Shown one piece after another: positions 1 to 9,518 of a stretch of DNA of 64,000 nucleotides (its first letter is position 1; each line of letters starts with the position of its first letter). A program made the position numbers and the translations under genes. The notes below the pieces were generated by a model. It was given only the letters and a program-made list of their open reading frames with translations, was not told where the DNA came from and did no database searches. The stretch covers positions 125,828 through 189,827 of the forward strand of contig NZ_JAHKQN010000020.1 in assembly GCF_018861125.1 (NCBI RefSeq), read 5' to 3'. Source of the DNA: Cellulophaga baltica. GTDB taxonomy: Bacteria; Bacteroidota; Bacteroidia; Flavobacteriales; Flavobacteriaceae.

Positions 1-123
1 TTGTAAATAATCTTCCTCCGTAACCACATATTCATCATGCGGATCAAATTCAACAACATCAGAACAACCAACAAAGATTGAAAGTATGATGATTAACCCT
101 ATATTTTTCTTTATATTTTTCAT
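1..123 (-). CDS. SusD/RagB-type outer-membrane lipoprotein, N-terminal fragment
   Basis: Only the first 41 codons lie in the window; the gene runs off the left edge. The start is the ATG complementary to 121-123. It encodes a short basic N-terminus (MKNIKKN), a hydrophobic stretch and a lipobox ending in Cys20 (IFVGC), followed by an acidic segment, so a signal-peptidase II lipoprotein is visible directly. The SusD assignment is inferred from position: it begins 20 bp after the stop of a SusC-type receptor on the same strand, the standard susC-susD order. SusD proteins sit on the cell surface, bind the glycan or peptide ligand, and form a lid over the SusC barrel. Confidence 0.8.
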   Translation of the reverse strand, partial: MKNIKKNIGLIIILSIFVGCSDVVEFDPHDEYVVTEEDYLQ

Positions 124-143
124 ACTAAATTATTTTCTGATTA

Positions 144-3100
144 TTAAAATTTAAGATCTAAACCGATTAAGAAAGTTCTTGCTTGCGGGTAAGCTCCTCT
201 ATCAACTCCAGTTTCTAGTGGAGAACCACCTACTCCGATTTCAGGATCAAAACCAGAATATTCAGTTAATGTCAATAAGTTTTTCGCTTGTGCATAAACA
301 CGTATTTTACTGAAAAAATTATTCTGGATTTCTGGTATGGTATAACCAACAATTAAACTTTTAAGTTTAATGAAACTACCATCTTCTACATATCTATCTG
401 ATGGTCTAATATTACTGTTAGTATCTTCAAAAGTATACCTTGGATTTCTAGCATCATTAGTTGTTCCTTCTCCAGTCCATCTATTTAAAATACTTCTAAA
501 TTTATTTGAATATTGTGCATTACGTTCGTAAGCTCTAAACACATCATTACCTACAGAAGCATACGTAAACATACTCATATCAAAATTTTTGTACTCTAAA
601 CTTAAATTCCAACCTAATGTAAAGTCCGCATAAGGATCTCCTATTTGTACTTTATCATCATCATCAATTGTTCCGTCACCATTAGTATCTACAAAACGAA
701 TATCTCCGGCTTGCGCACCACTTTGTGTTGCATGTTCATCAACTTCTGTTTGATTTTGAAATAAACCATCTGTTTTATAGCCATAGAAATAACCTGGAGT
801 AAAGCCTTTTTCAAAACGAGTAACTAAGTGACTTTGTCCATTAAAGTATGATCCACCAGAATAAAAAGCACTTCCATCACTATTGGTTTCAGTTACCATA
901 TTTTTAGAATTGGTAAAGTTTATTGAAGTATTTACTTTTAAAGCATTACTTCTATTGTTCTTGTAAGCTAAGGTTAAATCGAAACCTTTACTTTCCGTAC
1001 TACCAATATTAGAATATACAGGTTCAGAAGTTCCAGCATATAAAGGAACTGCATCTAAAAACAATAATCCATCAACTGTTTTATTAAAATAATCGGCAGT
1101 GATTGAAAAATTATTTAAAATGGTAGCATCAAAACCAATATTGTATTGCGTTTGTTTCTCCCATGCTAACTCTGTATTACTAAATGTATTTACTGTTGCT
1201 CCTGACTCAAAAGTTGAACCAAAAGTATACCCATTACTGTTTGCAGTAGAATTATAACTAGGACCTCCGATTTCTATACTTACATATTGAGGATCAACAT
1301 TCTCATTACCTACAGTACCATAACTACCTCTAACTTTCAAAAAATTAATAGCTTCTACATTAAAAAAGTCTTCATTTGTAACAACCCAACCTAATGAACC
1401 TGCATAAAAATTAGCAAACTTGTTATCTTCACCAAAAGCAATTGAACCATCACGACGTGCTGAAAAAGAAGCTAAATATGTTCCTTCATAATCATAATTG
1501 ATTCTACTGAAGTAAGAAACGTTTCTACGCTCTAAATCTTGACTAGAAGAGCCTGTGTATGCGTTTGTATTTAATTCTGTATTCAAACCTGTAGCAGAAG
1601 TAATATCAGCCCATTCCCAAGAATTATCTCTAACATCTTGTCTGGTTACAGAGATATCATCTCCAGTTGATTTACTTCTAGAAATACCCAATACAACATC
1701 AAAATTGTGTTGGTCATTAATATTAAAAAAGTAATTAGCAAAAGTTTCAAAAGTATAACTAAAGTTGGATGATTCTGATTCTGTTACACTATTATGAAAT
1801 GATTGTATTGTAGTAATAGTTCCATCATCATTCTCAACATCTTGAGTTTTTATAGTACCATCAGAATAATAGTCACTTGATACATTATTAGGTCCGTAAT
1901 ACGCTAATGGTGTAAAGCTTTTTCCAACTTGATCCCATTTTGTATATCCTAAACGTGACGTTATTTTAAGGTTATCTAAAATATCGTATTGAAATTCAAA
2001 TTTACCGTATAATTTATCTCCATTGCTTTGGTTATACGTGTTATCTAAACGCTGAACAGGGTTGAAAATTTCAGACAACAACAAGTTACTATACCCGTAG
2101 GTAGCAAAATCATCAGCATTATTATTATAAACCGAAACTGTAGGGTCAAAATTTAAAGCATTACCTAATATAGAGTTGAACGAATTTTCAGCTACAGTTT
2201 TAGTTTTAATATTCGCATATGTGGTATTTAAAATAAATTTCAATTTAGGTGCTAGTTGAAAATTTAAGTTTGCCGTAATATTAATACGATTAAAATTAGA
2301 TTTATCACTACCACCTACAATACCACCTTGACCTTGATAACCAGCTGATAAAAAATACCCTAATTTTTCAGTTCCTCCACGAGCAGATATAGTATGTGCA
2401 GTTACCATAGCATCTTTAAATACTTGATCTTGCCAGTCTGTTCCTTTTCCTAATGAAGAAATATCAGAAAAAATTAAATCACCTCCTGCAGCTACACTAC
2501 CTTCATTTATCATGAAAGCATATTCAGATGCATTCAAAACTCCAACTTTTCTGTATACAGATTGAACACCTGTATATGTATTAAATGAAAATTCTGTTTT
2601 TTCATTATTTCTACCACTCTTAGTAGTTACAACAATAACACCATTACCCCCTTTTACACCATATATTGCAGTAGATGCAGCATCTTTAAGAATGTTTAAA
2701 GACTCAATATCTGCAGAGTTAATAGAATTTAAATCGTCTAATGTTTGTGGCACACCATCAATAATTACAACAGGATCTACTCCAGTAAATGAAGGAATAC
2801 CACGTACTAAAACAGTTGGCTTACTACCTGGAGAACCACTTTGAATAACTGATACACCAGAAGCACTCCCCTGTAAAGCTTCTTCTACTCTTAATGGTTT
2901 TAACTTCTCAATAGACTCAGTTTTAACGGTTGAAATTGCCCCAGAAACTTTAGTTACTTTTTGAGTACCATAACCTACTACTACAATTTCTTCAAGTGCA
3001 CTTACATCTTCATCTAAAGTAACTGTTAAAAAACCATCACCTTTTATAGCAATTTCTTTAGTAGCATAACCTATATAAGAGAATACTAATACGTCTCCTA

Positions 3101-3296
3101 TATTCAATTTACTGATAGAAAAATTTCCATCAAAATCTGTTGTGGTTCCTCTTGTTTGATCCTTTACAATAACATTTACTCCTGGTAAAACTTGATCAAT
3201 TCCAGAGTCATTAACTGTACCATTAACAGTAAAATCTTGCGACCAACTTGTTGTAGTCAGAAAGAACGTTGTGAGAAACAAAATTATGTATTTCAT
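144..3296 (-). CDS. SusC/RagA-family TonB-dependent outer-membrane receptor
   Basis: A 1050-residue TonB-linked outer-membrane transporter. A signal peptide (about 1-19, cleaving near SWSQ) is followed by a carboxypeptidase-regulatory-like beta domain (about 22-105), the SusC hallmark EEIVVVGYG (about 102-110), a plug domain (about 115-225) containing the GVKGGNGVIVVTTK signature, and a long beta-barrel ending in an aromatic residue (LDLKF). The length is normal for the family. It is the first gene of a SusC-SusD pair and lies directly downstream of a propeller/LuxR regulator on the same strand, so it probably imports the ligand sensed by that regulator. The substrate cannot be told from the sequence: no glycoside hydrolase or peptidase gene of the locus falls inside the window. 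Confidence 0.95.
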   Translation of the reverse strand: MKYIILFLTTFFLTTTSWSQDFTVNGTVNDSGIDQVLPGVNVIVKDQTRGTTTDFDGNFSISKLNIGDVLVFSYIGYATKEIAIKGDGFLTVTLDEDVSALEEIVVVGYGTQKVTKVSGAISTVKTESIEKLKPLRVEEALQGSASGVSVIQSGSPGSKPTVLVRGIPSFTGVDPVVIIDGVPQTLDDLNSINSADIESLNILKDAASTAIYGVKGGNGVIVVTTKSGRNNEKTEFSFNTYTGVQSVYRKVGVLNASEYAFMINEGSVAAGGDLIFSDISSLGKGTDWQDQVFKDAMVTAHTISARGGTEKLGYFLSAGYQGQGGIVGGSDKSNFNRINITANLNFQLAPKLKFILNTTYANIKTKTVAENSFNSILGNALNFDPTVSVYNNNADDFATYGYSNLLLSEIFNPVQRLDNTYNQSNGDKLYGKFEFQYDILDNLKITSRLGYTKWDQVGKSFTPLAYYGPNNVSSDYYSDGTIKTQDVENDDGTITTIQSFHNSVTESESSNFSYTFETFANYFFNINDQHNFDVVLGISRSKSTGDDISVTRQDVRDNSWEWADITSATGLNTELNTNAYTGSSSQDLERRNVSYFSRINYDYEGTYLASFSARRDGSIAFGEDNKFANFYAGSLGWVVTNEDFFNVEAINFLKVRGSYGTVGNENVDPQYVSIEIGGPSYNSTANSNGYTFGSTFESGATVNTFSNTELAWEKQTQYNIGFDATILNNFSITADYFNKTVDGLLFLDAVPLYAGTSEPVYSNIGSTESKGFDLTLAYKNNRSNALKVNTSINFTNSKNMVTETNSDGSAFYSGGSYFNGQSHLVTRFEKGFTPGYFYGYKTDGLFQNQTEVDEHATQSGAQAGDIRFVDTNGDGTIDDDDKVQIGDPYADFTLGWNLSLEYKNFDMSMFTYASVGNDVFRAYERNAQYSNKFRSILNRWTGEGTTNDARNPRYTFEDTNSNIRPSDRYVEDGSFIKLKSLIVGYTIPEIQNNFFSKIRVYAQAKNLLTLTEYSGFDPEIGVGGSPLETGVDRGAYPQARTFLIGLDLKF

Positions 3297-3364
3297 ATGT
3301 TTTGATTTTATATGTCACAATTTAAGACGGTATATTTTATCATTATAATAATTAACCACAACAA

Positions 3365-3397
3365 AAAATATACATGTCGTAATTAAATAGCTTCAAA
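3365..3397 (-). promoter_or_regulatory. candidate promoter of the susC-susD operon
   Basis: On the minus strand there is TTTG (3397-3394), 21 nt, then TATATTTT (3372-3365), followed at once by TTG. This fits the Bacteroidota TTTG-N19-22-TAnnTTTG promoter with one mismatch in the -7 box. It would start transcription about 60 nt upstream of the susC start codon. The match is imperfect, so confidence is limited. Confidence 0.35.
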
Positions 3398-3522
3398 TAA
3401 CCAATTTCGCAATGATAATCAGTGCTATGGCGTTAAAAAAATTAATATAATGTTATGTTAAAGACTGGTGAATAAATAGCCTTGTATAGGTAATGTTGTG
3501 GTAATTTTACAGCGTGTATTGT

Positions 3523-6339
3523 TTATTGTAGTTTTAAAATATAGTTTGTCAAACTAATTTCATGTGGAAGCTCCATTTTTTTACGCAATCGATATCTTTT
3601 TACTTCAACACTTCGCACCGAAATGTTTAATAAAGGAGCTATTTCTTTTGAAGATAAATTGAGACGTAAATATGCACACAAGCGTAAATCATTAGGAGTT
3701 AATGTTGGATGTATTGCTTTAATCTTATTTAAGAAATCTTTATCTGCATTATTGAATGCATCTTCAAATAACTTCCAATCATCATCATTATTAATATTCT
3801 TGTCTATTACCTTAATAACATTAGAGATTTGACTTGTAGATTTCACTTGTTCCAACTGAGTTTTTAAATTGTTTAAAAATTCATTCTTTTTTATAATACT
3901 CATTGTAGAAATAGCTAACTCTCTATTTTTATTATCAATTTCTTGATTAAGCTTTTCATTTTTAATTTGAATCAACTTTTTCTCACTTTTAATTTTTTTC
4001 CGCTTAAGTCGCTTTTGATTCTCTTTTAACAATGCCTTCTGCTGTTTTTTATAATAATTACGGTAAAGTCTATGAATCAAATATCCAAGTAAAATAAAAG
4101 CTAAAAAGTAAGTTATTAACATCAAATTAGATAAATACCACGGTCTCAATACCTCAAAAGAATATGATGCTATATTCTCTGTAGTAATATTACCTACTTT
4201 TGCTTTTACCTTAAACTCATAAGTACCAAATGGTAAATTTTCAAAAGTTACTTCTGAAGATTTTGAAGCTTCACTCCATTCATCATTTTGCCCATTTAGT
4301 TGGTACTCATACGTAACGCCGGAATACTTATTATAACGAGGCACACTAAATTTAAAATGAAATGTATTCTCAGTATTTTTAAATTCGTTCAAGCTTGAAT
4401 TAATGACTACACGAGATGCATTTAAAGAATCTCTCTCTTTAACACCGACATAATTTATTTTAATGGTATAGTTCTGATTTTTTACAATCTTATTTAAGTC
4501 TAGGGTTAAATAGCCATCAGAAATTCCTATTAAATACTTTCCTACACCAAGTTCAGTAATATTCTCAAAACCTAAAACACCAATTTTTTTTCGAAATGAA
4601 TCTGGAATCGAAATTTTTTCAACTTCAGGAGTGCTATTTAATTTCCCTTTCGAAATAGCAATTATATTTTTACTAGTAAAAGCCCATAAGCGATCACTTG
4701 ATTGATCAGAATTTAAAACTCCTATAGGTTTTTCATCATCAGCATATAACAGATTTGTATATATGGTATCTTTTTCAAATTTTGAGTTTTTTTGATTGTA
4801 CCTAAATATTCCATTATTACATTTATAGATAATATCATCTTCATAACTCAACAAACACGTTTCCGTTCCCATTGACGGGATTTCATTTACTGAAACAACT
4901 TTAGTTATTGCTTCATCAAACGTTAATCTAAAATCACCTTTGAAACCATGATTAACTATAAGTTCTCCTGAATTTAAAATTTCAAAAAAACGAGTAGAAA
5001 TATCAAAACCTTCAATATTATTCCTAAAAGTCCAATTACCATTTTGCTTATGCAAAACGCTTAAACCCCTATAATTACCCTGTATTAGTAATGAATCAGC
5101 ATTAGGAACAGGCTTTATATCCCAAGTTCCTGGTACTGAGGCTATTTTAGTGGCACCAGCTTCATTTACAATGAAAGTTCCACTATTATGTCCACAAAAC
5201 AGAGTTTCATCAATTACTTTCAATGCCCAAACTTGACCGTTCGTATTTTTCACAAACTCAAAATCGTTATTTGAATTTTTCTTTTTATAAAAAAGGCCTT
5301 GATTTGTACCTAAATATAAATTACCATTAAAAACAGATGCTGTATAAACAACACCTATTTTCCCAATATTATCAATATATTCAAAAAAAGGAGTATCTAA
5401 ATTAACTGCACTTATACCATTATTCAAAGCAAGCCAAACATCACCTTCAACATCTTCATATATTGCATGCACGGTATTACTTGTAAGTCCTTTTTTCTGA
5501 TTAATTATTTCTAATAAATCACCATTAGCACTAATATGATATAATCCGTCAGAAATAGTACCCAACATAAAACTACCATCTCTTAATTGTATACTGCTGT
5601 ACACATTAACAGCTTTTAGTTTTTCTAAAGCTGGGAAATCCCAAATACGACTACCTGAATTGGTTAAAGTATAAAAGTTAGCATTTTCAGTTAGAGCAGT
5701 TACTCCATTTACCGTTTTAAAAATATCAATTACGGTTTTTGTTTTAAAAATATCATCTTCAGAAAATAATAATGCCTTGCCATTTTCTATTTTGAAAATA
5801 CCTTTACCACTCTGTTGGAAATAAACAGCACCATCTACATTATAAATTCTTGCTCGGTTTGAAACAGAATTTACAATATTGAAAGTTTCATCGTTTAAGT
5901 TATAAATATAAATGCGTTGTAAAGACTGGAATAATACCCAATTATCTAAATGAAGAATATTCCAAATTTCCTCATCTTCAATCATCGGTGTTGGTAATTG
6001 ACTTTTTAAGGACTGATAGCTTAAAGAACCATATTCATCTTTAGTCCAAAAACCAAAATCCATATAACAACCAGTGAAAACAGTATTTTCAACCGTTGCT
6101 ACCGCCCTTATGTAAGAACCATTTGAAGATTGATACGATTGCCAAACCGCACCGTTATATTCTAATAAACCCCTATTATTACCAACATATATATATTTAT
6201 CTTTTGATTGTGATATGCTCCAGTTTTGATTTTCACCATTATATTCCGTTGGTGTAAAATTTAATATAGGAGGTAATTCTTGTGAAAAAGAAAAATTTAC
6301 ACAAATTAGAAGAAGTAATAATTGAATTAAATTACGCAA
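3523..6339 (-). CDS. membrane-spanning propeller/Y_Y_Y/LuxR-type HTH transcriptional regulator
   Basis: A 938-residue one-protein sensor-regulator. Visible in order: a signal peptide (1-19, ending FSFSQ), a large periplasmic region with repeated beta-propeller blades (for example EDVEGDVWLALNNGISAV), a Y_Y_Y domain near 650-730 (YEYQLNGQNDEWSE), one membrane segment at about 735-758, a Lys/Glu-rich coiled coil (about 762-840), and a C-terminal LuxR-like helix-turn-helix at about 880-922 (LSSKEIAPLLNISVRSVEVKRYRLRKKM). There is no histidine kinase or receiver domain, so the signal must pass from the periplasm to DNA-bound HTH within one chain. The first in-frame start is TTG; an in-frame stop lies just upstream with no ATG between. 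The gene sits directly upstream of susC-susD on the same strand and is their likely regulator (inference). Confidence 0.88.
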   Translation of the reverse strand: MRNLIQLLLLLICVNFSFSQELPPILNFTPTEYNGENQNWSISQSKDKYIYVGNNRGLLEYNGAVWQSYQSSNGSYIRAVATVENTVFTGCYMDFGFWTKDEYGSLSYQSLKSQLPTPMIEDEEIWNILHLDNWVLFQSLQRIYIYNLNDETFNIVNSVSNRARIYNVDGAVYFQQSGKGIFKIENGKALLFSEDDIFKTKTVIDIFKTVNGVTALTENANFYTLTNSGSRIWDFPALEKLKAVNVYSSIQLRDGSFMLGTISDGLYHISANGDLLEIINQKKGLTSNTVHAIYEDVEGDVWLALNNGISAVNLDTPFFEYIDNIGKIGVVYTASVFNGNLYLGTNQGLFYKKKNSNNDFEFVKNTNGQVWALKVIDETLFCGHNSGTFIVNEAGATKIASVPGTWDIKPVPNADSLLIQGNYRGLSVLHKQNGNWTFRNNIEGFDISTRFFEILNSGELIVNHGFKGDFRLTFDEAITKVVSVNEIPSMGTETCLLSYEDDIIYKCNNGIFRYNQKNSKFEKDTIYTNLLYADDEKPIGVLNSDQSSDRLWAFTSKNIIAISKGKLNSTPEVEKISIPDSFRKKIGVLGFENITELGVGKYLIGISDGYLTLDLNKIVKNQNYTIKINYVGVKERDSLNASRVVINSSLNEFKNTENTFHFKFSVPRYNKYSGVTYEYQLNGQNDEWSEASKSSEVTFENLPFGTYEFKVKAKVGNITTENIASYSFEVLRPWYLSNLMLITYFLAFILLGYLIHRLYRNYYKKQQKALLKENQKRLKRKKIKSEKKLIQIKNEKLNQEIDNKNRELAISTMSIIKKNEFLNNLKTQLEQVKSTSQISNVIKVIDKNINNDDDWKLFEDAFNNADKDFLNKIKAIHPTLTPNDLRLCAYLRLNLSSKEIAPLLNISVRSVEVKRYRLRKKMELPHEISLTNYILKLQ

Positions 6340-6399
6340 GTTGAATTTATTTTTAAAACTATAATAAAATTAGTTGTTTTAAAAAATTTTATAAATCAA

Positions 6400-6675
6400 C
6401 TATACTATTTCGGCACTTAAACCTGCTTGTAACAGCTTACTACAACGAGGTTTTAGATCGTCATAATCACCTGTTTTAACTGTACATTTTCCGTTATGAT
6501 GCACTATTATTGAGCATTGTTCTGCCTGCTCTGGTGTATGATCACAAACACCTATTAGTGTTTCAATTACATGATCAAAAGTATTCACCTCATCATTAAA
6601 TAGAACAATTTCATTTTGTTTTACCGTCTCTTCCTCTACAAGAAGATCCTCTAAGATCTTTTCTTTTATACTCAT
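6400..6675 (-). CDS. clpS: ATP-dependent Clp protease adaptor ClpS
   Basis: A 91-residue protein with the ClpS core: the FNDEVNTFDHVIETL segment that forms the N-degron pocket region, a helix with EQAEQCSIIVHHNGKC, and the C-terminal GLSAEIV. ClpS binds the N-domain of ClpA or ClpC and delivers N-degron substrates to ClpP. I chose the internal ATG (MSIKEK) because the nine residues before it do not resemble the family and give an atypically long N-terminus. It is on the same strand as prmA, but a metalloprotease gene and a terminator-like hairpin lie between them, so it probably has its own promoter. Confidence 0.92.
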   Translation of the reverse strand: MSIKEKILEDLLVEEETVKQNEIVLFNDEVNTFDHVIETLIGVCDHTPEQAEQCSIIVHHNGKCTVKTGDYDDLKPRCSKLLQAGLSAEIV

Positions 6676-6791
6676 AGTCGTAATTTTTATACTAAGATAC
6701 AAATTATATAAAATTAAAAAAGCTTAGATTTAATTTCCGTTCATGAAAATAAAAAGTTCACTTCATATTTTTAATATCTTATAATAATAAA

Positions 6792-6818
6792 AAAGACACT
6801 TTTTACAAAAGTGTCTTT
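6792..6818 (-). terminator. stem-loop terminator after the M57-like metalloprotease gene
   Basis: A perfect 12-bp stem (AAAGACACTTTT / AAAAGTGTCTTT) with a 3-nt loop lies about 36 bp beyond the stop of the metalloprotease gene on the minus strand. The outer arm ends in a T-tract on that strand (TTTTTTATT). It separates this gene from clpS. Confidence 0.75.
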
Positions 6819-6853
6819 AATAGTATTGCTAATTATATTAATGTTTAAAATAC

Positions 6854-7702
6854 CTAATAAAGATAATTTAAAGCTATAATATCATTTGAATTAAATTCTC
6901 CATCTTCGCCTGAACTAAAACAAGCTAACATAATTGATGTCGAGTCATAAGACTCAGGAGTACCTGGTATTGGAATAGCTCCTACACCTGCAGTTCCTTC
7001 ATTTACATTTTGACCACAACTTTGACGACTAAACCAATCTGTATGTCTAAATCCTACTGAATGACCCATCTCATGAGTTATTACGTGTTCAATAACATTA
7101 ACATCATAATTTTCTAAACCGTAAATCTGAATTAATTGATGCGGATCTCCATTACTCGGAAAACCAGCAGATCCACCTGCCCCAGATTCATTAGGATTAT
7201 GATATATTACCATATCTTTATCTTGATAATCAGTACCAAACGTCAAAGTAAAATTGATACTCAAGTTAAGAGCATTATAATTATTCACTGCATATTGCAG
7301 AGCAGTCTGCTCTTTAGTTGATAAAGCATTAGAACCTCCAGTATAACCTATTATAGTTAATGTTCTTGGAGATACTAGGTTAGTTGTATGATAATTTTTA
7401 CTTGTTGAGATATCTAATTGAGATAAATTTTCAAACTGTTCTGCTGAAAAGAAGATATCCCCTTCTAATTGATATCGAGACTCTAATGTTCCATCAGGTA
7501 GCATAAAATCTGCTACACTGATATCACTTACATTGTAATAGTTCTCTTTGAAAACACTAATAACCTCATCTGTAATTTCTAAAGAGGTTTGTTCGACATT
7601 TTCAGCAACTGGCTCTTGTTCTAAAACTTCATTTTCTTTTGAACAAGAACTAGCTACTAATAAAAGTAACAAAGGAATAATAATTAAATCGCATTTTTTC
7701 AT
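6854..7702 (-). CDS. secreted M57-like zinc metalloprotease lipoprotein
   Basis: A 282-residue lipoprotein. The start is placed at MKKCDLIIIPLL because it gives a clean lipoprotein signal with Cys20 (VASSC); the longer upstream reading adds a non-signal leader. The catalytic domain carries the extended zinc motif HEMGHSVGFRH (about 210-220) of metzincins and a downstream Met-turn (SIMLAC). This pattern fits the M57 'dual-action HEIGH' peptidase family seen in Bacteroidota. The N-terminal 100 residues look like a propeptide. The likely location is the outer membrane or cell surface; the substrate is unknown. It sits between prmA and clpS, has its own terminator, and looks like a later insertion into an otherwise housekeeping run. 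Confidence 0.85.
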   Translation of the reverse strand: MKKCDLIIIPLLLLLVASSCSKENEVLEQEPVAENVEQTSLEITDEVISVFKENYYNVSDISVADFMLPDGTLESRYQLEGDIFFSAEQFENLSQLDISTSKNYHTTNLVSPRTLTIIGYTGGSNALSTKEQTALQYAVNNYNALNLSINFTLTFGTDYQDKDMVIYHNPNESGAGGSAGFPSNGDPHQLIQIYGLENYDVNVIEHVITHEMGHSVGFRHTDWFSRQSCGQNVNEGTAGVGAIPIPGTPESYDSTSIMLACFSSGEDGEFNSNDIIALNYLY

Positions 7703-7815
7703 AATTAATTGTGTAAAATTGGTTAATATAATTGTATTAAATTCTGGAAAATTTAGCAATACAAGTACAAGTAAACGATTTTTTATTACACTTCAACTGA
7801 TTTATTAAGAAAATT

Positions 7816-8658
7816 TTAAGGTTTTCGACAAACTACAGCAATCCAGTTATTTTTTTCAAGATTTGATACATATTTCAGTCCATTTTCTTTACAAGCTTCT
7901 AAAATGGTCGGCATATCTTCAGAATAAAAACCACTTAAAAATAAAGTTCCTGATTCATTTAGACACTTAGCATATGTAGGAATATCATTTAATAAAATAT
8001 TTCTATTGATATTCGCTATTATAACATCATACTTTTTACCCTCTAGCAAACTTGCATCACCTTCATATACATTAATATGACTACAATTGTTACGCTCAAC
8101 ATTTTCTAAAGCGTTTAAATAACACCAATTATCAATATCTATAGCATCAATAGTTTTAGCATTTTTCATAGCTGCCAAAATTGCTAAAACACCCGTACCA
8201 CTTCCCATATCTAAAACACTTAGTCCTTCAACATCAGTATTTAAAATATGTTGCAACATCATATGTGTTGTTTCATGATGGCCAGTACCAAAACTCATTT
8301 TCGGCTCTATAACAATATCATAGTCTACATTTGGTTTTTCATGAAATGGTGCACGAACCACACATTTTTCATCAACCTGAATAGGATTAAAGTTTTGCTC
8401 CCAAGTAGCATTCCAATTTTCTTGAGCTATTTCTTTATACGCTGATGTTATTTTGAAATTTTCATTTTCAGTAATTGAAACATTGTCTAATATATTAGGG
8501 TTCCAATCTACTTTATTAATATATGCCAAAACTCCATCTTCAGTCTCTACAAAACTTTCAAAAAGTACTTCACCTAATTCCGCCATTAATATATCAGAGG
8601 CTGGTTGCAAAGGAGTAACCGTAAAAGTGTATTCTATGTAAATATTATCTTTCTGCAT
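7816..8658 (-). CDS. prmA: ribosomal protein L11 methyltransferase
   Basis: A 280-residue class I methyltransferase. It shows the PrmA-specific MSFGTGHHET loop (121-130) and the S-adenosylmethionine-binding glycine motif DMGSGTG (150-156), followed by IANINRN, the catalytic (N/D)PP(Y/F)-like region of the family. PrmA trimethylates lysines and the N-terminus of ribosomal protein L11. The start ATG is the first in frame. It lies 65 bp downstream of tpiA, on the same strand, with a hairpin in between, so it may be read partly through from tpiA or from its own promoter. Confidence 0.93.
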   Translation of the reverse strand: MQKDNIYIEYTFTVTPLQPASDILMAELGEVLFESFVETEDGVLAYINKVDWNPNILDNVSITENENFKITSAYKEIAQENWNATWEQNFNPIQVDEKCVVRAPFHEKPNVDYDIVIEPKMSFGTGHHETTHMMLQHILNTDVEGLSVLDMGSGTGVLAILAAMKNAKTIDAIDIDNWCYLNALENVERNNCSHINVYEGDASLLEGKKYDVIIANINRNILLNDIPTYAKCLNESGTLFLSGFYSEDMPTILEACKENGLKYVSNLEKNNWIAVVCRKP

Positions 8659-8672
8659 TCTTAAACATATAA

Positions 8673-8698
8673 AAGGGCATTCTAAATTGAATGCCCTT
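8673..8698 (-). terminator. stem-loop terminator after tpiA
   Basis: A 10-bp perfect stem (AAGGGCATTC / GAATGCCCTT) with a 6-nt loop lies in the 65-bp gap between tpiA and prmA. On the minus strand the stem is followed by TTTTATATG, a short U-tract. It should end, or partly attenuate, transcription from the tpiA operon before prmA. Confidence 0.7.
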
Positions 8699-8723
8699 GG
8701 TTGTATTTTTATTTAATAAGAGT

Positions 8724-9473
8724 TTATATTGCGTTGATAATTGCAATAAAATCATCCGCTTTTAAAGCAGCACCACCAATAAGCCCACCATCAACATCCG
8801 GCTTAGAAAAAATTTCTACTGCATTTCCTGGTTTTACACTACCTCCATATAAAATAGAAACATTATTTGCTATAGTAGCATCATAAGCTTCAGTTATTGT
8901 TTTACGAATAAAAGCATGCATTTCTTGCGCTTGTTCTGGTGAAGCTGTTTCGCCTGTACCAATTGCCCAAACTGGCTCGTAAGCCAACACAATGTTTTTC
9001 CAAGCACTAGCATCTAATGAAAATAAAGCATTTTTCAATTGAGATTCAACAACATTAAAATGATTTTCAGATTTACGATCTTCCAACTCTTCTCCAAAAC
9101 AGAACATTACTCTAATGTTTTTTGAAAGTGCTGTTTCAACTTTTTTAGCTAAAATTTCATCAGTTTCACCAAAATAAGCTCTACGCTCAGAGTGACCAAT
9201 TATAGCAGTATCAATACCAATACTTAATAACATATCAGCAGAAATCTCACCTGTATACGCTCCGCTTTCAGCAAAATGCATGTTTTGAGCAATCACCTCA
9301 ATTGTTGATGTTTCTAAAACACGTACCGCTTCAGTTAAATTAACATAGGTTGGTGCAACCATAACCTCTGCGCTTGTATCTGGTAATTTAGCAGCTAATT
9401 CAGTCAACAATGCTTCCGTTTCAGAAATATTCTTGTTCATTTTCCAATTTCCCGCTACAATTTTACTTCTCAT
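8724..9473 (-). CDS. tpiA: triosephosphate isomerase
   Basis: A 249-residue full-length TIM-barrel enzyme that interconverts dihydroxyacetone phosphate and glyceraldehyde 3-phosphate in glycolysis. All catalytic residues are visible: Asn9 and Lys11 (AGNWKMN), His94 in GHSERR, Glu166 in AYEPVWAIG, and the phosphate-binding YGGSVKPGN near the C-terminus. It is the last gene of an apparent three-gene run (DUF1599 gene, DoxX/MauE-like gene, tpiA); the preceding gene ends 45 bp upstream. A stem-loop terminator follows. Confidence 0.97.
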   Translation of the reverse strand: MRSKIVAGNWKMNKNISETEALLTELAAKLPDTSAEVMVAPTYVNLTEAVRVLETSTIEVIAQNMHFAESGAYTGEISADMLLSIGIDTAIIGHSERRAYFGETDEILAKKVETALSKNIRVMFCFGEELEDRKSENHFNVVESQLKNALFSLDASAWKNIVLAYEPVWAIGTGETASPEQAQEMHAFIRKTITEAYDATIANNVSILYGGSVKPGNAVEIFSKPDVDGGLIGGAALKADDFIAIINAI

Positions 9474-9518
9474 CTTAATTGTTTTTCTATTATATTAATT
9501 TCTTTTTCTCTTAATGGT

